Below, piece after piece: positions 25,732 through 34,617 of a stretch of DNA of 64,000 bases. Location of the stretch: the NCBI GenBank assembly GCA_020634495.1, contig JACKBR010000025.1, positions 1-64,000 of the forward strand, in the 5' to 3' direction. Below the pieces are notes generated by a model. It ran no database searches and was not told the DNA's origin. It saw nothing but the letters and a program-made list of their open reading frames with translations. Made by a program: the position numbers and the translations under genes. How positions within the stretch are numbered: position 1 is the first letter of the stretch; the number at the start of each line of letters is the position of its first letter. The DNA comes from Ardenticatenaceae bacterium. Its GTDB lineage: Bacteria > Chloroflexota > Anaerolineae > Promineifilales > Promineifilaceae.

Positions 25732-26418
25732 ATGATTTCACTCTTTTATTTTTTAATTGCGGCGATCATTGGCTACCTGTGTGGGGCCATCCCGTTTGGC
25801 TACCTGTATGTCCGTTTGGTGAAGGGTGAAGATATCCGCACAATTGGCAGCGGCCGTACCGGAGGCACCAACTCTTTGCGGGCGGCAGGGCTGGGGGTCG
25901 GGCTGGCCACCTCATTTAGCGATGTAGGCAAAGGCGCGTTGGGCATCATACTTAGCCGCTGGCTTTTAGCCAACCAGCTTAGCCCTGAACTGTTGCCCTG
26001 GGCCTTAGCGTTGGCAGGCGTCATGTCCGTCATCGGGCATAACTGGTCTGTGTTTATGGGCTGGCGTGGTGGGGCGGGAACCGGGCCAAATGTGGGCTGG
26101 GGCACTGCGCTGTGGTGGCCCATGCTGCCCATTGCCATTGTGGTGATGTCTGCCATGCTGCTGGGCATTGGCATGGCTTCTGTCGCTTCCCTCACAATGG
26201 GTGCGTTGATCGCCATCGTCTTTTTTGTGCTGTACCTGGCGGGCGTTCCCCCCTTTGATGCTTCATTGGCCTATATTGTTGGGGGATTGGTGGCCTTTGC
26301 CATTGTGGCCTGGGCGCTGCGCCCCAACATCAAGCGGCTGCTCAACGGCACCGAGCGCGTAGTTGGCCCTCGTGCCCGCCGCCTGAAACGTAGGCAAGAC
26401 CCTCAAAACGGAAATTAA
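25732..26418 (+). CDS. plsY: Glycerol-3-phosphate acyltransferase PlsY
   Basis: PlsY transfers an acyl group from acyl-phosphate to glycerol 3-phosphate, the first step of phospholipid synthesis, in the membrane. It shows GAIPFGYLYVRLVKGEDIRTIGSGRTGGTNSLRAAG and GHNWSVFMGWRGGAGTG, the family's conserved loops, and five to seven membrane helices. Starting at 25732 gives 228 residues; the C-terminal basic tail (RRLKRRQD) is slightly long. The 213-bp gap upstream shows no gene. Confidence 0.94.
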   Translation: MISLFYFLIAAIIGYLCGAIPFGYLYVRLVKGEDIRTIGSGRTGGTNSLRAAGLGVGLATSFSDVGKGALGIILSRWLLANQLSPELLPWALALAGVMSVIGHNWSVFMGWRGGAGTGPNVGWGTALWWPMLPIAIVVMSAMLLGIGMASVASLTMGALIAIVFFVLYLAGVPPFDASLAYIVGGLVAFAIVAWALRPNIKRLLNGTERVVGPRARRLKRRQDPQNGN

Positions 26419-26426
26419 GCAATCGA

Positions 26427-26465
26427 GTCAGTGAATCATCGTTCAAATTGATTCACTGACTTTTT
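26427..26465. terminator. Bidirectional terminator
   Basis: GTCAGTGAATCA and its exact complement with a 10-base loop and T5, between convergent plsY and the solute-binding gene. Confidence 0.85.
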
Positions 26466-26467
26466 GT

Positions 26468-28864
26468 TTATCCCCCACCCTTGGTTAGAAATTCATAGTG
26501 CAGCAGCCCCATTGCGTCAATTTGTACATTGTTGACATTGTTCAATGAGATGGCAATGCGTGGCTCTTGCAGCAGGTCTACCGTGGGAAAGTCTTGAGCC
26601 CACAGTTGTTGGATGTCACCAAAGACGGACAGCCGGGCGGCGGGGTCTATTTCTTCATCGGCAGCTTGTAGGAAGGCGTCTATGGCCGGGCTTTCGTAGT
26701 TGGGGCAGAAGGTGCTGCTGGTGAGTATGACGTCGGTCCAGGCACCTGGCCCTAGATAGTCGGCGGGGCGACCGGGGCTGGGCCAGCCCATCAGGTAAGC
26801 GGGCAAGTTGCATTCGGCAATCTGGCCTATGAATTGTTCAAACGCTGCACCGGTAATCGTGACCTGGAAAACGCCTGTTTCTTCTAGCTGGCTTTGTAGG
26901 GCGGCGGCGTAGGCGGCTTCAGCGTTGCTGTAACGGCCGTCATTCACATACCACAGCTCAATTTCTAACGGAGTTGTCTGGCTGTAGCCCACTTCTAGCA
27001 GCAATGAGCGGGCCAGGGGCAAGTTGCGCTGGGGGAAAATGGGTAAATGACCTGGCACCGTGTCGGGGATGGGGCTGAACAGGGGCAGGCGGCTGCCGTT
27101 GAACACGGTTTCGGCCAGGGCGGAGCGGTCTACGGCCAGGGCAAATGCCTGGCGCACTTTGGCATTGTCCCAGGGCGGCTGTTCCTGGTTGAAGATGACG
27201 TAGCTTTTGAAGGCGGCTGGGCCTGTCCACGCTTTGTAGTCGGGAATGCCGTCGCTATTGCCATCGGTGGTTTGCAAGGCGGTGAAATCGCTGTAGGGCA
27301 GGCCAGTCCAGGCAATGTCGATAGATTGGAATTCTTCGAGGGAGCGGCGCATAACGGCCGTATCATCCTGAAAGCGAATCAAGATATTCTCAAAGGCAGG
27401 CGGCGTGCGGCCGGGCCATTCTGGATTGGCCCGCAGGCGCATCTGCTCGCCAGGCGTCCAGCTTACGATGGTGTACGGGCCAAGCCCGCCGCAGCTGCTT
27501 AAATTATCCTGCGCCTCGCTGTAACATTCATTGCTGATGGGAAAGTAAGGCGGTGTGGCCAACAGGCTAAAGAAGGTGGCGTCTGGTTCTTGCAAAACAA
27601 ACTTCACGGTGAATTGGTCGATGACCTGTACGGCGTCATCGTCGGCAAAACCGTCTTCGTTGCTGTCTTTCAGGTAGCCATTCACCAAAAAGTTGCCCAG
27701 GCTGCGTGCCCGATCAATTGACCATTTCACATCCTCTGCGGTGAACTCGCTGCCGTCGGGGAAGCTGAGGCCGCGCCGCAGGCTGATGGTGTATTCCAGC
27801 TTGTTTTCTGACACGGTGGGCAGGCTGCTGGCCAGCATGGGCTCTAGCACGTTGTCTGTGTTGAAGGCGTACAGGCCGCTCATGGTGTTGATTTTAATTT
27901 CCCAACTGGAGAAGTTGGAGAAGCGCGCCGCCGGGTCTAAGTCGGTTAAGTCGCCCACAATGCCGATGACCATTTCGTTGGGCGAGGCAACGACGCGGGG
28001 TTCGCCAGGGGTGAGCGTGTCTGAGGGCAGCAGCCAGGCGACGGTGAGCCGTTCGATGTCGCCCGCGTTTTGTACGGCCGTAATCGCTGCATTGAGTCGT
28101 TCTAATAAGTCTGGATTGGCGGCAGAAACAGCAATGCCGTACGCTTTTTGGCTAATCCAGGCATTACGGCCGTTTCCGCCCACAACTTTAATCTGATCGC
28201 TGTAGGTCTGGCTGAAATAGTTGGCCACGTAGCTGTCGGTGATAACGGCCGTTAACGATTCATCTACCAGCGCCTGTAGAGCCTCCACACTGTTGTTGTA
28301 CCTGAGAATATCTGCTTCGCTAAGGCCCACAATGGAGCGAGCAGCTTGCTCCGCTTCGCTGTTTTGCACCACGCCAACGGCCGTGCCGGGCTGTAAATCA
28401 TGGTAGCTGTTGAACCGCGTTTCATCGGCCAGCACCACCAGCACCTGACCCACTTCCAGGTAGGGCTGGGTGTAAGCAATGCCTTCTGGAGCTTCTGCCG
28501 GGATGACCAGGCGGGACATGGCGGCATCGAAGTCGCGGCCCGGATTGGCCGCCAGATTTTCCAGCACGCCTTCCGCGGGCGTCACCACAAATTCATAATC
28601 AAGATCGGCTTCTACGGCAATATTTTCCATCAGGCGGCTCACAAAGCCATCTAGATCGCCAAATTTATCGAAGGCGGTAAAGGGCGGCAGCGGGGCATCG
28701 GTGGCCACGACAATGAAATCTGGCTGGCCGACAGGGAGAATGGCTTCTTCCGTGGCGGAAGCGGTGGGTGTTGGGGGAATGGGGGTAACGGCCGTTTCTA
28801 CATTGTTTCTGGCACAGGCGGCCAACAGCAGGAACGCGCCAAGTAAAAGGTAAATCCGTTTCAT
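26468..28864 (-). CDS. Lipoprotein fusing two solute-binding domains (family 3 + family 5)
   Basis: Starting at 28864 gives 798 residues with a lipoprotein signal, LLLAACARN. Residues about 45-270 resemble a family 3 (polar amino acid) binding protein: FTAFDKFGDLDGFVSRLMENIA, AVGVVQNSEAE, AVITDSYVANYF and the KAYGIAVS hinge. From about 300 on it is a family 5 (oligopeptide/nickel/DppA-like) binding protein: EPMLASSLPTVSENKLEYTISLRRGLSFPDGSEFTAEDVKWSIDRA, then the long domain to the end. Both domains are continuous in one frame. No permease or ATPase gene is near. It may sense or scavenge two ligand classes at the cell surface. Confidence 0.85.
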   Translation of the reverse strand: MKRIYLLLGAFLLLAACARNNVETAVTPIPPTPTASATEEAILPVGQPDFIVVATDAPLPPFTAFDKFGDLDGFVSRLMENIAVEADLDYEFVVTPAEGVLENLAANPGRDFDAAMSRLVIPAEAPEGIAYTQPYLEVGQVLVVLADETRFNSYHDLQPGTAVGVVQNSEAEQAARSIVGLSEADILRYNNSVEALQALVDESLTAVITDSYVANYFSQTYSDQIKVVGGNGRNAWISQKAYGIAVSAANPDLLERLNAAITAVQNAGDIERLTVAWLLPSDTLTPGEPRVVASPNEMVIGIVGDLTDLDPAARFSNFSSWEIKINTMSGLYAFNTDNVLEPMLASSLPTVSENKLEYTISLRRGLSFPDGSEFTAEDVKWSIDRARSLGNFLVNGYLKDSNEDGFADDDAVQVIDQFTVKFVLQEPDATFFSLLATPPYFPISNECYSEAQDNLSSCGGLGPYTIVSWTPGEQMRLRANPEWPGRTPPAFENILIRFQDDTAVMRRSLEEFQSIDIAWTGLPYSDFTALQTTDGNSDGIPDYKAWTGPAAFKSYVIFNQEQPPWDNAKVRQAFALAVDRSALAETVFNGSRLPLFSPIPDTVPGHLPIFPQRNLPLARSLLLEVGYSQTTPLEIELWYVNDGRYSNAEAAYAAALQSQLEETGVFQVTITGAAFEQFIGQIAECNLPAYLMGWPSPGRPADYLGPGAWTDVILTSSTFCPNYESPAIDAFLQAADEEIDPAARLSVFGDIQQLWAQDFPTVDLLQEPRIAISLNNVNNVQIDAMGLLHYEFLTKGGG

Positions 28865-28981
28865 AACGGGGGAGTATAGCAATTGGCTGATGGCTGACAA
28901 GCAGGGAGAAGCAATTATGAATGGGGAATGATTAATTAATAACCTATACTGGCATACGGCCGTATTTGATTACGGAAACCA

Positions 28982-29431
28982 TTAGGGAAGATGTTCCAAA
29001 TCGTTCAGGTCTTTATAGCGCCCACTTGCCAGCTTGTTTTGTTTAAGATGGGCCAAACTGATCAGGTTCACCATAACACCATCTATTTCATCGACAACTC
29101 GTTCTGCAAAACAAACGTCAAATTCAACCCCGGATATTGACGTTAGGAGTTCTAGTCGCATTGGGGGTACACCCATGCGGATGACCTGATTTTCTTCCAA
29201 AAAGAGGGCTTCATTCAACTCGGGTAAGTCAAAGCCAAAAGTTTTTAGAACGGTTACAACTTGAGCAGCGTTTACAGGATGAATGGCAATCCAAACATCC
29301 ATGTCTACCGTAGCGCGAGGATAGCCATAATAACCAACGGCATATCCACCGATCAATAAATATTCAACGTTATGCGCGTTGAGTAATTGTAAGAACTCTT
29401 TGAAGTCGGCAGGTAGCTGGATCGTAGCCAT
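28982..29431 (-). CDS. Minimal nucleotidyltransferase-like protein (DUF6036/AbiEii-like)
   Basis: 149 residues. YLLIGGYAVGYYGYPRATVDMDVWI has the GG...Dx D pattern of the DNA polymerase beta-like nucleotidyltransferase fold found in AbiEii and MNT toxins/antitoxins. Its start lies 62 bases inside the upstream small gene, so the two are translated together. Such pairs are common in Chloroflexota and Cyanobacteria; a toxin-antitoxin role is likely but untested. Confidence 0.75.
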   Translation of the reverse strand: MATIQLPADFKEFLQLLNAHNVEYLLIGGYAVGYYGYPRATVDMDVWIAIHPVNAAQVVTVLKTFGFDLPELNEALFLEENQVIRMGVPPMRLELLTSISGVEFDVCFAERVVDEIDGVMVNLISLAHLKQNKLASGRYKDLNDLEHLP

Positions 29432-29579
29432 AAACGATTTGTCGCATCAGTTCAAGCGCAGCCAGGCGCTCTTGCGGGGTTTTTTGCTGCCAATAGGCAT
29501 CTTCATCTGTGCGCTCTTCCAAAGCAGCTACAGAAAAAGCCGTTTTATCTATTTTGGCAGAAGAAGCATTGAATTCCAT
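29370..29579 (-). CDS. Small partner protein of the nucleotidyltransferase
   Basis: 69 residues from the ATG at 29579. The text ERLAALELMRQIVYGYDP...RLQRVL is a recurrent C-terminal motif in small proteins encoded just ahead of nucleotidyltransferases. It overlaps the nucleotidyltransferase gene by 62 bp in another frame. Function unknown; antitoxin is the best guess. Confidence 0.7.
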   Translation of the reverse strand: MEFNASSAKIDKTAFSVAALEERTDEDAYWQQKTPQERLAALELMRQIVYGYDPATCRLQRVLTITQRA

Positions 29580-29647
29580 AAATGGACTATAGCAGATGGT
29601 TTGTAGGCAATCAAGCAAGAATTTGCTGAAAATGGATAAAGGATATG

Positions 29648-30256
29648 TTAAGACAAAATATCGGCAATGGAGACAGGCAGGTTGGCAAAGTTGGCAAAGG
29701 TGAGGTCGTTGAAGGGGAGGTTGTGGTGAGCTTTAAGTTGAGCCATCAGTCCCAAATAGTTGCCCAGGATGCGTTCTTGCCAATTGAGGTTAAGGTGGGA
29801 AACGGCCGTTTTAATGCCCACTTCATTCCCCTCCAACTCAATAAAATTACCGTACGGCAGCTCATCCAGCACAATTTCCACAGTTTGCCACTGGAACGTT
29901 TCGCGGTACTTTTCATACACCTGCATGGGGGCAAAACCCAGCCGCTTAAAAATCTCGGCCAGCGTGTCAAAATCGCTGACCTGTACTTCTAGCTCCTCGC
30001 GCACTTTAGCTTCGCTTTGCGGCAGATGTTGGGGGGTGCCTTTGTAGGTGAGGGTTACGGCCGTATCCTGCCTGAGTCTTAACAAAGAAAGCTTCCGGTA
30101 CAAACGCTCATCGGCCGTATCAAAACGCACATTCCGCTCATAAATACGCGGCTTTTTTAGCGCCGCCCCCGCCGCCAGCAGCCGCTCCCGAAACGCCGCC
30201 AAATCCGGCACAAAAAACTTCACCTCAACTTCTAAATTCTGCTGCTCCGCACCCAC
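29648..30256 (-). CDS. Stand-alone CYTH-domain protein
   Basis: 202 residues. EVEVKF at 9-14 is the ExExK signature of CYTH enzymes (class IV adenylyl cyclases, thiamine or inorganic triphosphatases). LRLRQD, TYKG, EELEVQV and IVLDELPYGNFIELEG supply the tunnel's acidic and basic residues. The sequence is nearest to the cyaB-type group by eye. It binds a triphosphate with Mg; the exact reaction is open. It lies downstream of the carboxylase operon, separated by repeats. Confidence 0.85.
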   Translation of the reverse strand: MGAEQQNLEVEVKFFVPDLAAFRERLLAAGAALKKPRIYERNVRFDTADERLYRKLSLLRLRQDTAVTLTYKGTPQHLPQSEAKVREELEVQVSDFDTLAEIFKRLGFAPMQVYEKYRETFQWQTVEIVLDELPYGNFIELEGNEVGIKTAVSHLNLNWQERILGNYLGLMAQLKAHHNLPFNDLTFANFANLPVSIADILS

Positions 30257-30257
30257 T

Positions 30258-30316
30258 TTTCACTTATCACTTTTCACTGATTACTGACCTACCGAATACT
30301 CATAACTGATTACCGG
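30258..30316. repeat. TCACTTATCACTTTTCAC and CAGTAATCAGT repeats
   Basis: Two short repeat families abut here. TCACTTATCACTTTTTAC-like text recurs at 35563-35636 (as an inverted pair) and 54014-54055. Confidence 0.6.
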
Positions 30317-30856
30317 CTACAGTTCCCCCACAACCGGCTCCTCTTCGTCAAGAATCACCGCCAACACCTGGTCTTTTTCCACGCTGGCACCGGCGGCCAC
30401 ATTAATGCGAGCCACAACGCCAGCTTTTGGCGCACGCAGCTCATTCTCCATCTTCATCGATTCCAGAATAATGACCTTGTCCCCTTTTTCTACCGTTTGG
30501 CCTTCCGTTACCGGGACGGCCACAATTAGCCCTGGCATTGGCGATTTGATTTGCGCCTCGCCCGCCACCTCACCGGCAACGCCACGTGCTTTGGCCAGGC
30601 GGTAGGCGCGTTCATCCTGCACCTTCACCGTGTACAGCTCACCCTTTGTCAGCACGTCCCACACATCATCGCGGGCTTCCACCACCGCCTCGAGCGAACG
30701 GTGATCCAACAGCAGAGACAATACATCTGCTTCTGGCAAATGCTGAAAATCAATGTCATACCGCTCACCGTTGACCAAAATTTGATTATTTTGCTCAATC
30801 TCAATGATAAATTCTTCGTCGTTTACCGTTGTTATGTATTTCATGGGTGTATTCAT
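30317..30856 (-). CDS. Biotin carboxyl carrier protein of acyl-CoA carboxylase
   Basis: 179 residues. The C-terminal 75 residues are a biotinyl domain, IKSPMPGLIV...LESMKMENELRAP, with biotinyl Lys135; the N-terminal part is the extension found in propionyl-/acyl-CoA carboxylase carriers. It accepts CO2 from the biotin carboxylase encoded upstream and passes it to the carboxyltransferase. The ATG at 30856 lies 2 bases after a 15-bp hairpin; the ATG at 30844 is the alternative. Confidence 0.92.
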   Translation of the reverse strand: MNTPMKYITTVNDEEFIIEIEQNNQILVNGERYDIDFQHLPEADVLSLLLDHRSLEAVVEARDDVWDVLTKGELYTVKVQDERAYRLAKARGVAGEVAGEAQIKSPMPGLIVAVPVTEGQTVEKGDKVIILESMKMENELRAPKAGVVARINVAAGASVEKDQVLAVILDEEEPVVGEL

Positions 30857-30858
30857 AC

Positions 30859-30891
30859 AGGTGCGACGCACTTCAAAAGTGCGTCGCACCT
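30859..30891. repeat. Perfect 15-bp hairpin between accC and the carrier gene
   Basis: AGGTGCGACGCACTT and its complement with a 3-base loop. It ends next to the carrier start codon and would cover its ribosome site, so it may set carrier level. No T-run follows on the minus strand, so it is not a normal terminator. Confidence 0.75.
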
Positions 30892-30900
30892 CCTAGTTAA

Positions 30901-32418
30901 CTATTTCCGCAATCGCTCCCAGCGGCTGTACCATTTCCAGTTACTCACATCGCGCTCGCCAGGGGCCACAATTTGGCTGGCCTGCTGCCCCTGTTGGTGG
31001 GCCATCAACGTGGCTAAAATGGCGGCTTCCATCACAAATGGCGCTTCTCGATCACTCATCTTAAACCGCTCTTCCACAAAATGGGTGTCGAACTGGCCCG
31101 TTAAAAAGCGATGGCTGTCCATCATGTGTTGGTGAAAAGGAATGTTGGTTTTCACCCCCATGATGCGGTATTCCTCCAGAGCACGGCGCATCCGTAAAAT
31201 CGCTTCACCTCGCGTCTCGCCGTAGCAAATTAGCTTGCTGATCATTGAGTCATAGTAAGGCGTGATTTCGTAGCCAGGGAAAACACCGGTATCGATCCGT
31301 ACGCCGGGGCCGGTGGGCAAGCGGCTGACGGTGATGGTGCCGGTGGATGGCAAATAGTTGTTGTACGGGTCTTCCGCGTTGATGCGGCACTCGATGGCCC
31401 AGCCTTTCATGCTGATGTCTTCTTGCTTAAAGCGCAGCCGCCGCCCGCGGGCAATGCGCAGCTGCTCTTGCACAATGTCTACACCCGTCACCAGTTCGGT
31501 GATGGGATGCTCAACCTGGACGCGGGTGTTCATCTCTAAAAAGTAGAAATTTTTGTCTCGATCCAGCAAAAATTCGATGGTTCCGGCGCTGACATAATCC
31601 ACGGCTTTGGCCGCGGCCACGGCCACCGCTCCCATTTTTTGGCGCAATTCTTCGTCTACCACAAAGCTGGGGCTTTCTTCAATCACTTTTTGGTGGCGGC
31701 GCTGGAGGGAGCATTCACGCTCGCCCAAGTGAATCACGTTGCCGTGCATGTCGGCCAGGAGCTGGATTTCTATGTGACGGCCGTTTTCAATCAAACGTTC
31801 CAAATAAACCTGGTCATTACCAAACGCCGCTGCCGCCTCACGCCGCGCCGCTGCCAGCGCATCCGGCAAATCCACCGACTTGTAAACCGGGCGCATTCCC
31901 TTGCCACCCCCGCCAGCCGTTGCCTTTACCAACAGCGGAAAACCAACCGTTTTGGCCGCTTCAATAAGCTCTTCGTCTGAACCAGCCGAAGCCCCAGGCA
32001 CAACCGGAACCCCGGCCGCAACGGCCGTTTCCCGCGCCGTTTGCTTATCCCCCATCACCCGAATGGCTTCTGGTGGCGGGCCAACAAACACCAGCCCGTT
32101 ATCCACACACATCTGGGCAAACTCCGCTCGCTCCGATAAAAAGCCGTAGCCCGGATGAATCGCCTCCGCGCCAGACAACCTGGCAATCTCAATCAGCTTG
32201 TCCATGCGCAAATAGCTGTCGCGGGCAGGGGATGGGCCGATGTAGTACGCCTCAGTGGCATAACGCACATGCAGGGCGCTCCGGTCGGCATCCGAATAAA
32301 CCGCCACGGTGCTAATGCCTAATTCATGACAGGCACGCAAAATGCGCATGGCAATCTCGCCCCGGTTGGCAATGAGTAACTTGTTGAATCGTTTGGGTAG
32401 TAAACTGTCTGTAGCCAT
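30901..32418 (-). CDS. Biotin carboxylase subunit of acyl-CoA carboxylase
   Basis: 505 residues. ATP-grasp biotin carboxylase that carboxylates the biotin of the carrier protein. The N-terminal KLLIANRGEIAMRILRA, the Gly-rich loop KATAGGGGKGM, EHRxxE-like GRHIEIQLLADMHGNVIHLGERECSLQRRHQKVIEE and EMNTRVQVEHPITE are complete. The 50-residue C-terminal tail beyond AccC length is typical of acyl-CoA carboxylase alpha chains. Carrier and carboxyltransferase genes flank it on the same strand. Confidence 0.95.
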   Translation of the reverse strand: MATDSLLPKRFNKLLIANRGEIAMRILRACHELGISTVAVYSDADRSALHVRYATEAYYIGPSPARDSYLRMDKLIEIARLSGAEAIHPGYGFLSERAEFAQMCVDNGLVFVGPPPEAIRVMGDKQTARETAVAAGVPVVPGASAGSDEELIEAAKTVGFPLLVKATAGGGGKGMRPVYKSVDLPDALAAARREAAAAFGNDQVYLERLIENGRHIEIQLLADMHGNVIHLGERECSLQRRHQKVIEESPSFVVDEELRQKMGAVAVAAAKAVDYVSAGTIEFLLDRDKNFYFLEMNTRVQVEHPITELVTGVDIVQEQLRIARGRRLRFKQEDISMKGWAIECRINAEDPYNNYLPSTGTITVSRLPTGPGVRIDTGVFPGYEITPYYDSMISKLICYGETRGEAILRMRRALEEYRIMGVKTNIPFHQHMMDSHRFLTGQFDTHFVEERFKMSDREAPFVMEAAILATLMAHQQGQQASQIVAPGERDVSNWKWYSRWERLRK

Positions 32419-32513
32419 TTTTTCAGTGGTCAGTGTTCAGTATTCAGTGGTCAGTAGTCAGTTTTCAGTAAAAAATTACTGATTACTGGCCTACTGATAA
32501 CTGATTACTGCCT
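32416..32513. repeat. CAGTAATCAGT-family repeat cluster
   Basis: Direct CAGTGGTCAGT units followed by inverted ACTGATTACTG units make a long imperfect hairpin between the carboxyltransferase and biotin carboxylase genes. Confidence 0.7.
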
Positions 32514-34056
32514 AAAGGGGAATATTCCCGTGCTTTTTCGGTGGGTTGTGGTCGCGCTTGTTTTGCAGCATGTTCAGGGCGTTGATGAGGCGCGGGCGGG
32601 TCTGGCTGGGTTCTATGACGTCATCTACATAGCCACGCCGGGCCGCTTCGTAAGGATTGGCAAATTGCTCACGGTAATCGTCTACCAGTTCCGTTTTGCG
32701 GGTCGTGGGGTTTTCTGCCTTGTTTAGCTCACGGCGGAAGATGATGTTGACCGCGCCGTCTGGCCCCATCACGGCGATTTCGGCCGTGGGCCAGGCCAGG
32801 TTCAGGTCTGAGCGGATGTGCTTGCTGTTCATGACGCAGTAAGCGCCGCCATACGCTTTGCGGGTCACAATTGTGATTTTGGGCACGGTGGCTTCGCAGA
32901 AGGCATACAGCAGCTTGGCCCCATGACGAATGATGCCGCCGTGCTCCTGATTGATGCCGGGCAAAAAGCCGGGCACATCTTCAAATACAATCAGGGGAAT
33001 GTTGAAGCTGTCGCAGAAGCGCACAAAGCGGCCCGCCTTCTCGCTGGCGGCGATGTCTAGCACGCCTGCCAGCACCATTGGCTGGTTGGCCACAATCCCC
33101 ACAGAGAAGCCACCCAGTCGGGCAAACCCCACCACAATGTTTTGGGCAAAATGCTCCTGAATTTCATAAAACACGCCATCGTCCATGATGAGGTGGATGG
33201 CGTCTTTGATGTCGTATGGTTTGTTGGGATTATCGGGGACAAGGGTGTTGAGGGCTGCTTCCGTGCGTAGACTGTCGTCTTTGCTGGGTTTGAAGGGGGG
33301 GTCTTCCATGTTGTTGGAAGGCAGGTAGCTCATCAATTCGCGGATGAGGTACAGGGCATCGGCTTCGCTTTCGGCGGCCATGTGGGCCACGCCGCTTTTT
33401 TCGTTGTGGGTCATGGCCCCGCCCAGCTCTTCAAAGGAGACTTCTTCGCCAGTGACGGCCTTGACCACATCTGGCCCGGTGATAAACATGTAGCTGCTTT
33501 CTTTGACCATGTAGATGAAGTCGGTGAGGGCGGGGGAGTAAACCGCACCCCCGGCGCAAGGCCCCATGATGGCGCTAATTTGGGGAATGACCCCGGAGGC
33601 CAGGGTGTTGCGCAGGAAGATGTCGGCGTAGCCGCCGAGGCTAACCACACCTTCCTGAATGCGCGCTCCGCCGGAGTCGTTTAGGCCAATGACGGGTGCG
33701 CCGTTGCGCATGGCCATGTCCATGATTTTGCATATTTTTTCGGCATGAACCTGGCTGAGGCTGCCGCCAAAGACGGTGAAGTCCTGGCCGAAGATGTAGA
33801 CAAGACGGCCGTCTACCGTCCCCCATCCCGTCACCACAGAATCGCCCAGGAATTTTTGCTTGTCCATGCCAAAGTTGCGCTCGCGGTGGGTAACAAAGGC
33901 GTCGATCTCGCGGAAGGAGCCTTTGTCTAGCAAAAGATCGATGCGCTCGCGGGCGGTCATCTTCCCTTTTTCTTTGTGCCGGGCGATGCGTTCTGGCCCG
34001 CCACCTTGCTGTGATTCTTGTCGAAGCTGCTGAAGTTTCTCTAGTTTATCGCTCAT
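32512..34056 (-). CDS. Acyl-CoA carboxylase carboxyltransferase subunit (PccB-like)
   Basis: 514 residues from the ATG at 34056. Two crotonase-fold halves: [18 protein letters not shown] with [19 protein letters not shown] in the first and [26 protein letters not shown] with [17 protein letters not shown] [18 protein letters not shown] in the second. It moves CO2 from biotin to propionyl- or acetyl-CoA. The start overlaps the end of the upstream membrane-protein gene by 11 bases (ATGAGCGATAA), suggesting coupling. Confidence 0.94.
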   Translation of the reverse strand: MSDKLEKLQQLRQESQQGGGPERIARHKEKGKMTARERIDLLLDKGSFREIDAFVTHRERNFGMDKQKFLGDSVVTGWGTVDGRLVYIFGQDFTVFGGSLSQVHAEKICKIMDMAMRNGAPVIGLNDSGGARIQEGVVSLGGYADIFLRNTLASGVIPQISAIMGPCAGGAVYSPALTDFIYMVKESSYMFITGPDVVKAVTGEEVSFEELGGAMTHNEKSGVAHMAAESEADALYLIRELMSYLPSNNMEDPPFKPSKDDSLRTEAALNTLVPDNPNKPYDIKDAIHLIMDDGVFYEIQEHFAQNIVVGFARLGGFSVGIVANQPMVLAGVLDIAASEKAGRFVRFCDSFNIPLIVFEDVPGFLPGINQEHGGIIRHGAKLLYAFCEATVPKITIVTRKAYGGAYCVMNSKHIRSDLNLAWPTAEIAVMGPDGAVNIIFRRELNKAENPTTRKTELVDDYREQFANPYEAARRGYVDDVIEPSQTRPRLINALNMLQNKRDHNPPKKHGNIPL

Positions 34057-34468
34057 AAGGAAAGTAGGTTTGGGCGGCACGCTGCAAGGCCCACCGCGTA
34101 AATAGAATGGTGCAGAATAAAATCAAACTGCTGATAAACCACAAGGCCCAGTTGCGCGGCGGTTGGGCAAATAGCAGCCACACGGCCGTTTCATACACCG
34201 TGTATGCAGCAATTGCCAGGGGAATCGCCTTGATGGTAAACGGCCGTTTCTGCCAGAGCTGCCACGCGAGGCTAAAAAATAACAATGTAAAAAATACCGC
34301 CACCCCCAATCGCAGGCGCGGGTCTGGTTGAAGGGTTAGAACGTTTTGTAAATTGAGCTGCTGGCCAATGGCACTGGCTCGCCCAAGGTTCCATGTTCCT
34401 AAAAAAATAACACTCCAAATTGTAATAGTTACGCTACGAGGACGCTTTGGAGGTGAAAAGCTACTCAT
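34046..34468 (-). CDS. Small four-helix membrane protein
   Basis: 140 residues with about four hydrophobic segments (near 15-30, 52-72, 83-100, 108-125) and no family I recognise. It is the first gene of the carboxylase operon and overlaps its second gene by 11 bases. A role in carboxylase function is only suggested by position. Two ACGGCCGT copies lie in it. Confidence 0.65.
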   Translation of the reverse strand: MSSFSPPKRPRSVTITIWSVIFLGTWNLGRASAIGQQLNLQNVLTLQPDPRLRLGVAVFFTLLFFSLAWQLWQKRPFTIKAIPLAIAAYTVYETAVWLLFAQPPRNWALWFISSLILFCTILFTRWALQRAAQTYFPYER

Positions 34469-34617
34469 TACGAAAATTATAAAGGATAGCGGCAGAGTTG
34501 TCAGATATTTGCCTGTACCTCGTTTGCCAGCGCATAATATCCAAACAGAGATGGGCCTGATCGCCCATTCCCGCGCTTGGCATTTACAAAAAACGGCCCT
34601 GTAAGTAAAGGTTTATC

